Of a stretch of 57,500 nucleotides of DNA, positions 1 to 7,527 are shown in pieces; positions within the stretch are counted from its first letter, which is position 1; every line of letters starts with the position of its first letter. The DNA is taken from contig NZ_AONQ01000023.1 in the NCBI RefSeq assembly GCF_000342045.1, positions 1 through 57,500 of the forward strand. The letters run 5' to 3'. Under the pieces are notes generated by a model that saw nothing but the letters and a program-made list of their open reading frames with translations, searched no databases and was not told where the DNA came from. The DNA is from Paramagnetospirillum caucaseum. GTDB lineage: Bacteria > Pseudomonadota > Alphaproteobacteria > Rhodospirillales > Magnetospirillaceae. A program made the position numbers and the translations under genes.

Positions 1-231
1 GTCACCCTGCGCCGGCGCTACGAGCGCCGCCTGATCGACATCCTCGACCAGGGCGAGGCGGCGGGACTGTTCCGCTGCGGCGATGCCCGCGTCGCCGCCT
101 ATGGCATCCTCAGCATGCTGACCGGCGTATGCACCTGGTTCCGGCCCCATGGCCGCCTGAGCAAGGAGCAGGTCATCGCCATCTATTCCGACCAGGTGCT
201 GGGCGGATTGCTGGGCCCCCGTGAGCCTTGA
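1..231 (+). CDS. TetR/AcrR-family transcriptional regulator, C-terminal fragment (5' end outside window)
   Basis: Reading frame 1 is open from the first base to a TGA at 229-231 (76 residues). The helical stretch containing AAYGILSMLTGVCTWFRP and a final YSDQVLGGLLG-type helix looks like the ligand-binding C-terminal domain of TetR repressors that control fatty-acid or aromatic catabolism. The DNA-binding N-terminus lies upstream of the window. The stop overlaps the GTG start of the next gene by 11 bases, so the two are probably co-transcribed. Family assignment rests only on the C-terminal pattern and is moderately secure; the regulated genes cannot be told. Confidence 0.6.
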   Translation, partial: VTLRRRYERRLIDILDQGEAAGLFRCGDARVAAYGILSMLTGVCTWFRPHGRLSKEQVIAIYSDQVLGGLLGPREP

Positions 232-1009
232 GATCCTGATCCGCGGCGCCGGCGAGATCGCCTCGGCCGTCGCCCATCTCCTGGTGCGGGGCGGCTGCCG
301 GGTGGCGCTGCAATCCTCGCGCCCGCCCATCGCCATCCGCCGGCGGATGGCCTTTTCCGACGCCTTCTTCGGCGGCGCGGCCGAACTGGAGGGCCTGCTG
401 GCCCGCCGCCTCGACCATCCCGGCGCCGTCGCGCAATCCTGGGCCTGCGGCGAGATTCCCCTGCTGGCCATGGAGTTTCCCACCGCCCTGGCCGCCCGCC
501 CCTGGGCGGTGCTGGTGGACGCCCGCATGAACAAGCAGCAGGCCCCGGAAAGCCAGCGGGGACTGGCCCCGCTGGTGGTCGGCATGGGGCCGGGCTGTAC
601 CGCCGGACTGAATGTCGACGTGGCGGTGGAAACCTCGTGGGATCAATTGGGCCGGGTGGTGCGCCGCGGCTCGACCCTGGAACTGGCCGGCGAGCCGCGG
701 GCCGTGCTGGGCCAGGCCCGCTCGCGCTTCCGCTATGCCCCGGTGGCGGGAATTCTGCGGGCCGAGGCGGCCATCGGCCAGCGGGTCCGGGCCGGCGAGG
801 TGGTGGCCCGCATCGGCGATACGGTGGTCGAGGCACCCTTCGACGGCATCGTGCGTGGCCTGACCCATGACGGGGTGCCGGTGGAGCAGGGCAACAAGAT
901 CGCCGAGATCGACCCCCGCCCCGGCGCGGTCAAGCTGGCCGGCATCGATGAACGCCCCCGCCGCATCGCCGAGGCGGTGGCGGCCATCGTCCTTCGCCCC
1001 GACGCTTGA
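221..1009 (+). CDS. YqeB/EF2563-like molybdenum-hydroxylase accessory protein
   Basis: A 262-residue protein starting at GTG 221, inside the end of the preceding regulator gene. It opens with a Rossmann-like glycine motif (IRGAGEIASAVAHLL, residues 6-20), has a central VVGMGPGCTAGLNVDVAVET segment, and ends in a biotinyl/lipoyl-like beta region (GQRVRAGEVVARIGDTVVEAPFDG). This order matches the EF2563/YqeB family linked to selenium-dependent molybdenum hydroxylase systems, often annotated as XdhC-like accessory proteins. No molybdopterin enzyme or selenium gene sits nearby, so the role here is inferred only from family. Translational coupling to the TetR gene is likely. The gene is followed after 14 bases by a multi-hairpin element. 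Confidence 0.6.
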   Translation: MSLEILIRGAGEIASAVAHLLVRGGCRVALQSSRPPIAIRRRMAFSDAFFGGAAELEGLLARRLDHPGAVAQSWACGEIPLLAMEFPTALAARPWAVLVDARMNKQQAPESQRGLAPLVVGMGPGCTAGLNVDVAVETSWDQLGRVVRRGSTLELAGEPRAVLGQARSRFRYAPVAGILRAEAAIGQRVRAGEVVARIGDTVVEAPFDGIVRGLTHDGVPVEQGNKIAEIDPRPGAVKLAGIDERPRRIAEAVAAIVLRPDA

Positions 1010-1023
1010 GGGCGAGATGGATC

Positions 1024-1121
1024 ACCAAATTCCATCATGGGATTTGGTTAGGCCCAAGGGGCCGCGCGCCTTTCGGCGCGGGAGCCAAGGGCGCACAGCG
1101 CCCGCCCGGTGCTTGAGGGCG
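1024..1121 (+). repeat. Multi-hairpin 3' element, copy A
   Basis: Begins 14 nt after the stop of the YqeB-like gene. Consecutive inverted repeats: H0 ACCAAAT/ATTTGGT (1024-1030 with 1042-1048); P0 GGCCC-AAG-GGGCC (1051-1063); P1 CGCGCC-TTTC-GGCGCG (1065-1080); joiner AGCCAAG; P2 GGGCGC-ACA-GCGCCC (1089-1103); P3 CGCCC/GGGCG (1103-1107 with 1117-1121). Copies B, C and D have the same order with different but still complementary stems. No T-tract follows, so it is not a classic Rho-independent terminator. Confidence 0.85.
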
Positions 1122-1128
1122 GGAGAAA

Positions 1129-1539
1129 TCAAGGAATCGCGTAGGTGGCGGTGACGTGGGCGACCAGGTCGTCGCTGCCCGCCGCGATCAGCTCCACCGC
1201 CCCCATGGCGAGGCGGCGGCCCAGCTTGAGCAGGCTGGCCTCGGCGATGATGTCGCAGCGCTCGGCCTTGCGCAGGAAGCTGATGTTGAGGTTGCTGGTC
1301 ACCGCCATTTCCTGCTGGCCGATGGCCGACAGCACGGCGGCGTAGAGCGCCACGTCGGCCAGAGTCATCAGGGCCGGGCCGCAGACCACGTCCACCGGCC
1401 GGGTCAGGTGCGGCCCGAACGGCATGATCAGGCGGGCGGTGCCCTTGCCGATGCTCTCGGCCCGGATGGCCAGGTCGCGGGCCATGGGCAGCTTTTCCAT
1501 CAGCAGGGCGTTGAACTGTTCGGCGGAGATGGCGGACAT
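1129..1539 (-). CDS. PaaI-family thioesterase (hotdog fold)
   Basis: A 136-residue protein. The central helix and following strands (GPALMTLADVALYAAVLSAIG, then AVTSNLNISFLRKAE) have the pattern of the PaaI/YbgC hotdog thioesterase group that hydrolyses aryl- or acyl-CoA esters in the cytoplasm. The usual acidic residue of the hotdog helix appears as Asp in LADVA. It is divergent from a crotonase-family gene at 1610 with 70 bp between the starts, which suggests a shared acyl-CoA context. ATG 1539 is preceded by a purine-rich stretch (GGGAGCCCC). Substrate is not predictable. Confidence 0.8.
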   Translation of the reverse strand: MSAISAEQFNALLMEKLPMARDLAIRAESIGKGTARLIMPFGPHLTRPVDVVCGPALMTLADVALYAAVLSAIGQQEMAVTSNLNISFLRKAERCDIIAEASLLKLGRRLAMGAVELIAAGSDDLVAHVTATYAIP

Positions 1540-1609
1540 TGGGGCTCCCGGCTAAAGTGGTCGGACCAGTGTCCGGGATTTTCGCCGGCTATGGCAAGGG
1601 AGGTTTGGT

Positions 1610-2395
1610 ATGTCCGAGGGCGAACCCATCCTGATGCGCCGCGACGAGGCGGGCGTCGCCACCCTGACCCTGAACCGTCCGGCGGCGCGCAACGCCCTGT
1701 CGGTGGCCCTGATGACCGAGCTGGAGGCGGCGCTTTCGGCCATTGCCGCCGATGCGTCCGTCAAGGTGGTGGTGCTGGCCGCCAACGGCCCGGCCTTCTG
1801 CGCCGGGCACGATCTCAAGGAGATGCGGGGGCTGGCCGGCCGCGAGGCGGTGGCGGCGGTATTCGCCCTGTGCTCGCGGGTGATGACGGCCATCGTGCGG
1901 CTGCCCCAGCCGGTGGTCGCCAAGGTCCATGCCATGGCGACGGCGGCCGGCTGCCAGCTGGTGGCCAGCTGCGATCTGGCCTATGCCTCGACCGGGGCGA
2001 AATTCGCCACGCCGGGGGTCAATATCGGATTGTTCTGCTCCACCCCCATGGTGGCGCTGTCCCGGGTGGTGGGGCGCAAGCAGGCCATGGAGATGCTGCT
2101 GTCCGGAGTGCCGGTCAACGCCGCGACGGCGGAGAGCTGGGGGCTGATCAACCACGCGGTGGACCCCGAGGTGCTGGACGGCGAGGTGGCGGCCATGGCG
2201 CGGCTGATCGCCGGCAAGTCCTCCCACACCGTCAAGGTGGGCAAGGAGGCGTTCTACCGCCAGCTGGAGATGGGCCTGGACGACGCCTATGCCCATGCCT
2301 CGCGGGTGATGACCGAGAACATGCTGGCCATGGATGCGGCGGAAGGTATCGACGCCTTCCTGGAAAAGCGCCCGCCGGTATGGCGGGGCTGCTGA
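1610..2395 (+). CDS. Enoyl-CoA hydratase/isomerase-family (crotonase fold) protein, ECHDC3-like, catalytic glutamates absent
   Basis: A 261-residue crotonase-fold protein with a clear ribosome site (AAGGGAGG) before ATG 1610. N-terminal LTLNRPAARNALS and the oxyanion motif FCAGHDLKEMRGL are typical of the ECHDC3 subgroup. In true crotonases one catalytic Glu sits in the GGGxELA helix and the other in the PEIxIG strand. Here these are AAGCQLVAS and TPGVNIGLF, so the positions appear to be Gln and Gly. That argues against simple hydratase activity; the CoA-binding fold is probably kept. It is divergent from the PaaI thioesterase and followed by hairpin element B. Confidence 0.85.
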   Translation: MSEGEPILMRRDEAGVATLTLNRPAARNALSVALMTELEAALSAIAADASVKVVVLAANGPAFCAGHDLKEMRGLAGREAVAAVFALCSRVMTAIVRLPQPVVAKVHAMATAAGCQLVASCDLAYASTGAKFATPGVNIGLFCSTPMVALSRVVGRKQAMEMLLSGVPVNAATAESWGLINHAVDPEVLDGEVAAMARLIAGKSSHTVKVGKEAFYRQLEMGLDDAYAHASRVMTENMLAMDAAEGIDAFLEKRPPVWRGC

Positions 2396-2404
2396 TGCCT
2401 TATG

Positions 2405-2507
2405 CCAGCGGTCGAAACATTCGACCGCTGGACGGCCACAAGGTGGCCGCGCCGCTTATGCGGCGGAAGCCAAGCGACCCGGAGGGCGCGCCCGGCGACT
2501 GAGGGCG
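2405..2507 (+). repeat. Multi-hairpin 3' element, copy B
   Basis: Starts 10 nt after the crotonase stop codon. H0 is a perfect 12-bp stem (2405-2416 with 2420-2431, loop ACA) unrelated in sequence to H0 of copies A, C and D. P0 is GGCCAC-AAG-GTGGCC (2434-2448), P1 CGCCGC-TTAT-GCGGCG (2450-2465), then joiner AGCCAAG, P2 GCG(A)CCC-GGA-GGGCGC (2474-2489, one bulged A), P3 CGCCC/GGGCG (2489-2493 with 2503-2507). Relative to the other copies P0 has a compensated extra pair, which is strong evidence that structure is selected. Confidence 0.85.
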
Positions 2508-2581
2508 CTGGAAAGGTGTCAACCTTTCCAGCCGTTGGTATTTTGCCAAATCCCGATGAGTTCCGGCTTGTCGGGATTTGG
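2508..2581 (+). repeat. Two further hairpins trailing element copy B
   Basis: Immediately after P3 lies a perfect 10-bp hairpin CTGGAAAGGT-GTCA-ACCTTTCCAG (2508-2531), then an 11-bp inverted repeat CCAAATCCCGA/TCGGGATTTGG (2546-2556 with 2571-2581). The second has nearly the same stem as H0 of copy C (34794-34830), so these are interchangeable modules of the same element family. The array fills the space between two convergent genes and may act as a bidirectional transcript end. Confidence 0.7.
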
Positions 2582-2583
2582 GC

Positions 2584-2886
2584 CTACCTGAACTCGAACA
2601 GGGTCTGGAAGGCGGCGCGGTCCAGGGCTTCGCGCACTGGGCCGGCGGCGCCCTTGATCACCACCTTGGTCCCGGCGGCGTTGGCGCTGTCATAGATGTG
2701 GACGAACAGGCTCATGCCGGTGGAATCGATGAAGGTCAGCTCGCCCAGGCGGATTTCCCACTGGGCCTTGCCGGCCTTGTCCAGTTCGGCCAGGACCTTG
2801 GGAAACATCGAGGCCTCGGCGAAGGTCAGCCGTCCCTTGATGTCGATTTCCGCCCCGCCGCCGACCGCCTTGATGATGTACTGCAT
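2584..2886 (-). CDS. STAS-domain protein (anti-sigma-factor antagonist type)
   Basis: A 100-residue single-domain protein. ATG at 2886 follows a GAGGG ribosome site; the long open frame further upstream is a shadow of the chemoreceptor gene. It shows the STAS core: beta strand IDIKGRLTF, and the phospho-acceptor loop FIDSTGMSLFVHI, where the Ser of DSTGM is the residue phosphorylated in SpoIIAA/RsbV-type proteins. It starts 11 bp after the chemoreceptor gene on the same strand, so the pair is an operon. It probably acts as a cytoplasmic phospho-switch partner in signalling. No matching anti-sigma kinase is in the window. Confidence 0.85.
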   Translation of the reverse strand: MQYIIKAVGGGAEIDIKGRLTFAEASMFPKVLAELDKAGKAQWEIRLGELTFIDSTGMSLFVHIYDSANAAGTKVVIKGAAGPVREALDRAAFQTLFEFR

Positions 2887-2897
2887 GGCCCTCTGTC

Positions 2898-4946
2898 CTA
2901 GGATGCGCGGATTGAAGTGAGGAAGGTGTCGACCCGGTCGCGCAGCTTGGTGGCGCGCTCGGAGACGTCCTGCGCCGTCTGCAGCACTTCGGCCGAGGCG
3001 TGCTTGGTGTCGTCGGCCGCCTGATTGACGCCGGTGACGTTGGCGCTGATCTCGGTGGTGGCGCTGGCCACCTGCTGCACGTTGGCGGCGATCTCGCCGG
3101 TGGCGGCGTCCTGGCCGCGCACCGCCTCGGCGATGCCGGTGGCCACATTGTGCACCTGTTCGATCACCGTGGTGATGGAGGTGATGGCCGAGACGGCGTC
3201 GCCGGTGACCCGCTGGACGGTGGAAATCTGCCCGGCAATCTCCTCGGTGGCCTTGGCGGTCTGGTTGGCCAGATGCTTGACCTCGTTGGCGACCACGGCG
3301 AAGCCCTTGCCCGCCTCGCCGGCCCGCGCCGCCTCGATGGTGGCGTTCAAGGCCAGCAGGTTGGTCTGGGCCGCGATGTCGTTGATCAGCGCCACCACGG
3401 CGCCGATCTTGTCCACCGCCGAGGCCAGGCCGTCGATCAGCTGGGTGGTGCGCCGCGCCTCGGCCGAGGCCTCCTCGCTGATGCGCACCGAATCCTGGAC
3501 CTTGAGGCTGATGTCCTCGCCCGAATGGGCCAACTGCTCGACGGAGCCGGCGGCGGTGCGCATGTTGACGGCGGTTTCCTCGATGCCGGCGGCGACGGCC
3601 GCCGCCTGGGCCGAGGCGTCCTCCGCCGTGGAGGACAGCGAGCGCGAGGTGGCTTCCAGTTCGGTGGCGGTGGAAGCCATGCCGGCCAGGGCGTCGGACA
3701 CCTCCTCGTTGAACTCGCGCAGCAGGTTGTCGATCACCCGGGCGCGCTTGTCCTTGGTCCATTCGGCCTCGCGCCGCTCCTCGTCCAACTGGTCGGCGCG
3801 GATCAGGCCTTCCTTGAACACCTCGACGGCGCGGGCCATGGCGCCGATCTCGTCCTGGCGGTCCAGGCCGTTGATGGGCACGGTCTTGTCGCCCTCGGCC
3901 AGCTTGGTCATGTCGACGGTCATCTCGGCCAGCGGGCGGGTGATGCCGCGGGCGATGACCCAGATCAGGATGACGCCCAGCGACAGGACGGCGCCGGTGG
4001 TCGCCAGATAGGCGTACAGGGCGCTGAGCGTCGCGTCGTGGCCCTTTTCCGCCATGGTGACCAGGGCGGTGGAGGCCTGGTCCTCCACCTGCTTCAGCAG
4101 GTCGATCTTCTTGGTGATGGTGTCAAACCACACCGGCGCCTCGATGCCGCCCAGGTCGTTGGTGAAGGGGGCGTCCAGCGCCACGGCGCGCATGCGGTCC
4201 ACCTCCTTGACCGCCGGGTCGGCCATGGCCTTCTCGAAGGCCTGGCGCAACTCGGGCTCGGCGTTCTTGGCGAAGGTATCGAAGAACACGTCCTGGCGGG
4301 CGATCAGCTGGGTGAAGCTGCGGTGCAGGGGTGGCTCGAACTTCTTGGCGCCGAAGCCGCCGCTGGCGGTGGCGCGCTCCTGCCCCGCCCGCTCCTTGCC
4401 CTGCAGCAACTGGACATAGGCGATGATCGCCTTGGTGACGCGGACGTCGCGGCTGACCACCGCCATTTCCTCGATCACCGCCAGTTGCCGGGCGATGGCG
4501 GCGGTGTAGTAGCCGGTGGCCTCGCCCAGGGGAATGGACAGGCCGGTGATGGCGGCGCGCTTGTCGGCCAGCCCCTTCATGGCGGAATCGGCGGCGTCCA
4601 GCTTGGTCTTGAATCCCGTGCCGTAATCGGTGGCGGGGAAGCGCCCGAGGGCCGCGTTCAGCGCCGCCAGCTTGTCGTCGGTCAGCTTGCGCTGCTCGGG
4701 CAGGCGGTCCTTGAACTTTTCGCCCTTGCTGCCGATGAAGCCGGCCGAGGTGCCGCGTTCCTTCTGCAGCTCATGGACCAGGGCGCTGATGGCCGGAGCG
4801 AGCCGGGCCAGTTCCTCTACCTGTTCCATCTCGTCGGCCTGCCGGTTCTTTTCGGACAGGGCCAGGCCGGAATAGACGACGACCGCCACCAGCGGAATGA
4901 TCAGCGCCAGAGCAAGCCTGACCGCGATCTTGAGATTGTTCAGCAT
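2898..4946 (-). CDS. Methyl-accepting chemotaxis protein with nitrate/nitrite-sensing (NIT) domain
   Basis: A 682-residue transmembrane chemoreceptor. Start taken at ATG 4946 ([15 protein letters not shown]), preceded by GAGG; a 24-residue longer frame lacks such a site. Order: first membrane helix (about 6-28), periplasmic helical region with the NIT signature [17 protein letters not shown] near residue 60, second membrane helix at about 305-330, HAMP linker, then the cytoplasmic coiled coil with the signalling tip [31 protein letters not shown] domains are proposed to bind nitrate or nitrite, which would suit denitrification-related taxis; the ligand is inferred. No C-terminal receptor pentapeptide for CheR docking is seen. 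Co-transcribed with the STAS gene. Confidence 0.92.
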   Translation of the reverse strand: MLNNLKIAVRLALALIIPLVAVVVYSGLALSEKNRQADEMEQVEELARLAPAISALVHELQKERGTSAGFIGSKGEKFKDRLPEQRKLTDDKLAALNAALGRFPATDYGTGFKTKLDAADSAMKGLADKRAAITGLSIPLGEATGYYTAAIARQLAVIEEMAVVSRDVRVTKAIIAYVQLLQGKERAGQERATASGGFGAKKFEPPLHRSFTQLIARQDVFFDTFAKNAEPELRQAFEKAMADPAVKEVDRMRAVALDAPFTNDLGGIEAPVWFDTITKKIDLLKQVEDQASTALVTMAEKGHDATLSALYAYLATTGAVLSLGVILIWVIARGITRPLAEMTVDMTKLAEGDKTVPINGLDRQDEIGAMARAVEVFKEGLIRADQLDEERREAEWTKDKRARVIDNLLREFNEEVSDALAGMASTATELEATSRSLSSTAEDASAQAAAVAAGIEETAVNMRTAAGSVEQLAHSGEDISLKVQDSVRISEEASAEARRTTQLIDGLASAVDKIGAVVALINDIAAQTNLLALNATIEAARAGEAGKGFAVVANEVKHLANQTAKATEEIAGQISTVQRVTGDAVSAITSITTVIEQVHNVATGIAEAVRGQDAATGEIAANVQQVASATTEISANVTGVNQAADDTKHASAEVLQTAQDVSERATKLRDRVDTFLTSIRAS

Positions 4947-5115
4947 GGGAGCCTCATGGGCGTTCGAGCGTGGACTCGGGAACAGCCGTAAATATGCAAT
5001 TGGACAATTGGGAGGCATGCCGAATTGGCGCCTCGCCCCTGTATGATATGGCGAAGGATTGTGACGGCCAATCCATAAATATCGGTTGAGGCTATTGGTT
5101 ACAAAATGTCAGGAA

Positions 5116-5133
5116 AGGTAAGCAATGTTACCT
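5116..5133 (-). terminator. Hairpin downstream of soxYZ, possible terminator
   Basis: AGGTAA (5116-5121) pairs with TTACCT (5128-5133), loop GCAATG. On the minus strand it lies 20 nt past the soxZ stop and is followed by TTTCC, a weak U-tract. The surrounding 4947-5152 gap is AT-rich and also has two CAATTG blocks (4997-5002, 5005-5010), which could belong to the chemoreceptor promoter region. Confidence 0.4.
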
Positions 5134-5152
5134 ATAATTAGATTGTGATCAC

Positions 5153-5482
5153 CTAGTCGACAAGGATGTCGTGGACATATTCGAAAATCTCGCCGTTCTC
5201 GTCGAACCAGGTCAGCTTGATCTTGCCGCTGGCCGAGGCCACCGCGAAGAAGCTGGAGAACGGATTGGCCGATACCGCCTGGTGCCAGTCGGCGCTGATC
5301 ACCGGCTCGCCGTTCCAGGTGCAGGTGAAGCGGGTGACGATGTGCCGGGGGATGGTCCGGCCGGCGGCATCCTTGCGCAGGCCGGTTTCCATGTCGTGGC
5401 TGAGCTGGGTCTTGATCTCGATGATCTCGCCCTTCTTCGCCTTGGGCGGGATGCGCACCTTGACGCGATCGGAATTGGCCAT
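5153..5482 (-). CDS. soxZ: Thiosulfate oxidation carrier subunit SoxZ
   Basis: A 109-residue protein beginning MANSDRVKVRIP at ATG 5482, with GAGG upstream. The immunoglobulin-like sequence, including KKGEIIEIKTQLSHDMETG, IPRHIVTRFTCTWNGE and a SSFFAVASASGKIKLTWFD segment, is characteristic of SoxZ. SoxZ forms the periplasmic heterodimer with SoxY that carries sulfur intermediates as a thioadduct. It lies 5 bp after soxY. No soxAX, soxB or soxCD is present in the window, so SoxYZ may work with enzymes encoded elsewhere or as a general sulfur carrier. Confidence 0.93.
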   Translation of the reverse strand: MANSDRVKVRIPPKAKKGEIIEIKTQLSHDMETGLRKDAAGRTIPRHIVTRFTCTWNGEPVISADWHQAVSANPFSSFFAVASASGKIKLTWFDENGEIFEYVHDILVD

Positions 5483-5487
5483 GTCCC

Positions 5488-5943
5488 TCAGCCTCCGCAG
5501 CCGCCGATGGTGACCGTGACCTCCTGGCGGGCGATCCACACCTCGCCGTCCGAGGTCACGGCGTAGGCCCGCACCGTCTGGGTCTTGGCCAGACGCATGC
5601 GGAAGCTGATCTCGGCCCGGCCCGAGCGGGGCGTCAGGTGCCAGGACGACACCACCGGATAGGGATTGCCTTCGGCCAGGACGTGGATGGCCTTGACGTG
5701 GTCGGCGGCGGTCATGGGAGAGTCCACCGACACGGTGATGGGCTCGGAAGCGCCGCTGGCCGCCACGTCGCGCATCTTCAGCCTGATCTTGCCGTCCTTG
5801 GCCTTGAACGGCCCCATCAGCGCGCGGGCCAGGGCGTCGGCCTCCTGCGCGGCGGCGGGCCGCGGCGCGGTCAAGCCCATCGTGGCGGCGGCGACCGTTC
5901 CTGCCAGCACGGCGCGGCGGTTCAGTTTCGCGGCTGTGTCCAC
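5488..5943 (-). CDS. soxY: Thiosulfate oxidation carrier protein SoxY
   Basis: A 151-residue protein. The GTG start at 5943 is supported by a very strong ribosome site (GGGGAGGAGAGG). The N-terminus has a twin-arginine-type signal (LNRRAVLAG followed by an Ala-rich stretch ending AAAQ), fitting export as the SoxYZ complex. The C-terminus ends IGGCGG, the swinging-arm motif whose cysteine carries the sulfur substrate. The mature part matches the SoxY fold (ITVSVDSPMTAADHVK, RAYAVTSDGEVW). Part of a yeeE-soxY-soxZ operon; an AT-rich palindrome lies 70-90 bp upstream. Confidence 0.94.
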   Translation of the reverse strand: MDTAAKLNRRAVLAGTVAAATMGLTAPRPAAAQEADALARALMGPFKAKDGKIRLKMRDVAASGASEPITVSVDSPMTAADHVKAIHVLAEGNPYPVVSSWHLTPRSGRAEISFRMRLAKTQTVRAYAVTSDGEVWIARQEVTVTIGGCGG

Positions 5944-6012
5944 GGACCTCTCCTCCCCGGAAATCTTTTTTCTTTCATGGTAGCGGAGGCGGGCAAGGGG
6001 GCGCAACCCATT

Positions 6013-6032
6013 ATATAATGATATTATTATAT
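6013..6032. promoter_or_regulatory. AT-rich palindrome upstream of soxY
   Basis: ATATAATGATATTATTATAT is nearly self-complementary (18 of 20 positions) in otherwise GC-rich DNA. It sits directly at the end of the yeeE-like gene and 70 bp before the soxY start. This could be an operator for a sulfur-responsive ArsR-type repressor (SoxR/BigR/SqrR families bind AT-rich dyads) or an internal promoter. No such regulator gene is in the window; the assignment is inference. Confidence 0.45.
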
Positions 6033-7130
6033 TCAGCGCCGCAGCAGGGCGCGCAGGCCGGGAAGCAGGCCGCCCTCCTCCAGGCTGCGCAGGCCCAGGA
6101 TGCCGCCCAGGATGATGGCGGCCAGGGCCAGGAACGAGGTGAGCGACAGGGTGGACAGGCCGCTCAGCCCCTGGCCGATGGTGCAGCCCATGGCCAGCAC
6201 GCCGCCGGTGCCCATCAGGGCGCCGCCGGCCAGATGGCGGAGCATGTCGTCGGCATCGGCGAAGCCTTCCACCGCGAAGCTTCCCGACAGGCGGGCCGCC
6301 AGGAACGATCCGGCGATGACGCCGCCGACCGCGGCGATACCGAAATTGATGGTCGATCCGGTATAGGTCATCAGGTAGATCAGCCCGTCGCCCATGGGGG
6401 CGATGAACGAGAACGAGGCCAACGCCACCGGGTCGAATTCGTCGGCGCCCAGGATGCCGGTGACCGCCCAGCCGGCCGGGATGCACAGGCCGATCACCAA
6501 TGCGCCGGCGATCTTGCCGCGGGCGGCGCGGAAATCGGCATCGCGCAGGCACCAGGCCAGGGCACCGCCGGCCAGGGCCAGCACGCACAGCAGGCGGGCG
6601 GCGGCCTCGGGCAGGCCGGTCCCGGCCAGCAGGGCGGGCAGGCCGGAATCGGCGGCGCCCAGCCGGGCGGGGGAGAGATTGGTGGCCTGCTCGAGGGCGA
6701 TGCGCTCCATGGCCAGCAGGCCCTTCAGGGTCATGGTGGCGAACAGCCCCACCACCAGCATCACCACCAGCGACTTGAGATTGCCGCCGCCCAGCCGCAC
6801 CAGGGTCTTGGCCCCGCAGCCGCCGGACAGGGTCATGCCGTAGCCGAACATCAGCCCGCCCAGGATGGCCCCGGCCCAGGGGATGGAGGGGCCGAGATAG
6901 ATGGACTTGCCGAGGTTCACCAGCCCGGCGGCCTGCAGCGCCTGCGATCCCAGCAGGGCCACCGCCATGGCCAGCACCCAGGCGCGCAGCCGCCGCCGGT
7001 CGCCCATCAACACCATGTCGGACAGCGCGCCCATGGTGCAGAATTCGCTGGCCCGCGCCGCCCAGCCGAACACCACGCCCACAGCGAAGGTGGCGGAACC
7101 GACGATGGTGGTCAGCGGGATTTCGGACAA
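6033..7130 (-). CDS. YeeE/YedE-family sulfur-compound transporter
   Basis: A 365-residue integral membrane protein with about ten hydrophobic helices. It contains the two internally related cysteine-containing motifs of the YeeE/YedE (TsuA-like) family: YGMTLSGGCGAKTLVRLGGG near residues 97-116, and MGTGGVLAMGCTIGQGLSGL near 305-325, plus ASEFCTMGALSD near the N-terminus. TsuA homologues import thiosulfate through conserved Cys residues. The neighbouring soxYZ genes and divergent tusA support a job in moving thiosulfate or another sulfane-sulfur compound across the inner membrane. ATG 7130; the divergent region to tusA is 142 bp. Confidence 0.88.
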   Translation of the reverse strand: MSEIPLTTIVGSATFAVGVVFGWAARASEFCTMGALSDMVLMGDRRRLRAWVLAMAVALLGSQALQAAGLVNLGKSIYLGPSIPWAGAILGGLMFGYGMTLSGGCGAKTLVRLGGGNLKSLVVMLVVGLFATMTLKGLLAMERIALEQATNLSPARLGAADSGLPALLAGTGLPEAAARLLCVLALAGGALAWCLRDADFRAARGKIAGALVIGLCIPAGWAVTGILGADEFDPVALASFSFIAPMGDGLIYLMTYTGSTINFGIAAVGGVIAGSFLAARLSGSFAVEGFADADDMLRHLAGGALMGTGGVLAMGCTIGQGLSGLSTLSLTSFLALAAIILGGILGLRSLEEGGLLPGLRALLRR

Positions 7131-7201
7131 GGGGGCTCTCCGTTCAGCTCCGTCGAGGCTAGCACCGGGGAGCCGGCGGCATCAATGGACTGTGATGGGC
7201 C

Positions 7202-7247
7202 TTAATATTAGTGTAGCCTTATATCAATGACGGCGGCCCGGCCGCCG
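7202..7247. promoter_or_regulatory. Divergent yeeE/tusA control region: AT-rich box and leader hairpin
   Basis: The 142-bp space between the divergent sulfur genes has an AT-rich patch (7202-7228, containing TTAATATTAG and CTTATATCAA), reminiscent of the AT-rich dyad near soxY. A perfect hairpin CGGCGGC-CCG-GCCGCCG (7231-7247) lies in the probable tusA 5' leader just before the GAGGGAGG ribosome site. Shared control of the two transcripts is likely; the protein involved is unknown. Confidence 0.4.
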
Positions 7248-7272
7248 CAACGGATGAGAGGGAGGACGAGGG

Positions 7273-7500
7273 ATGTCGAACACCGTTCTGGACGTGAAGG
7301 GCCTCAACTGCCCGCTGCCCATCCTGCGCGCCAAGAAGGCCATCAAGGACCTCACGGCCGGCGCGGTGCTGGAGGTGGTCGCCACCGATCCGGGCTCGGT
7401 CGCCGATTTCGACGCCTTCTGCCGCCAGACCGGCAACAAGCTGCTCAGCCAGCAGCAGGACGGCGGCGTCTATACGTTCAAGATCGAGAAGGGCGCCTGA
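7273..7500 (+). CDS. tusA: Sulfurtransferase TusA family protein
   Basis: A 75-residue protein with the complete TusA signature: LDVKGLNCPLPILRAKKAI, in which the Cys of the CPxP motif (residue 13) carries persulfide sulfur. ATG 7273 follows GAGGGAGGACGAGG. TusA proteins shuttle sulfane sulfur in the cytoplasm, either to tRNA thiolation or, when beside sulfur-oxidation genes, in dissimilatory sulfur metabolism. Divergence from yeeE-soxYZ supports the second role, with YeeE bringing in sulfur that TusA receives. The length is normal and no partner dsrE or rhodanese gene is adjacent. Confidence 0.93.
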   Translation: MSNTVLDVKGLNCPLPILRAKKAIKDLTAGAVLEVVATDPGSVADFDAFCRQTGNKLLSQQQDGGVYTFKIEKGA

Positions 7501-7509
7501 GGCGCCGAA

Positions 7510-7526
7510 GCGGGCGGGACGCCCGC
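7510..7526. repeat. Short palindrome (GCGGGCG family) between convergent genes
   Basis: GCGGGCG-GGA-CGCCCGC sits between the ends of tusA and the amidase gene. It is a half-copy of the dispersed palindrome also found at 19628-19649, 28147-28200 and 56250-56311. Its position would allow it to act as a bidirectional transcript end, although no T-tract follows. Confidence 0.6.
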
Positions 7527-7527
7527 C

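Noticed and set aside
3000-4991. 663-codon open frame on the plus strand
   Set aside because: Antisense shadow of the chemoreceptor gene in high-GC DNA; Gly/His/Leu-rich with no family pattern.
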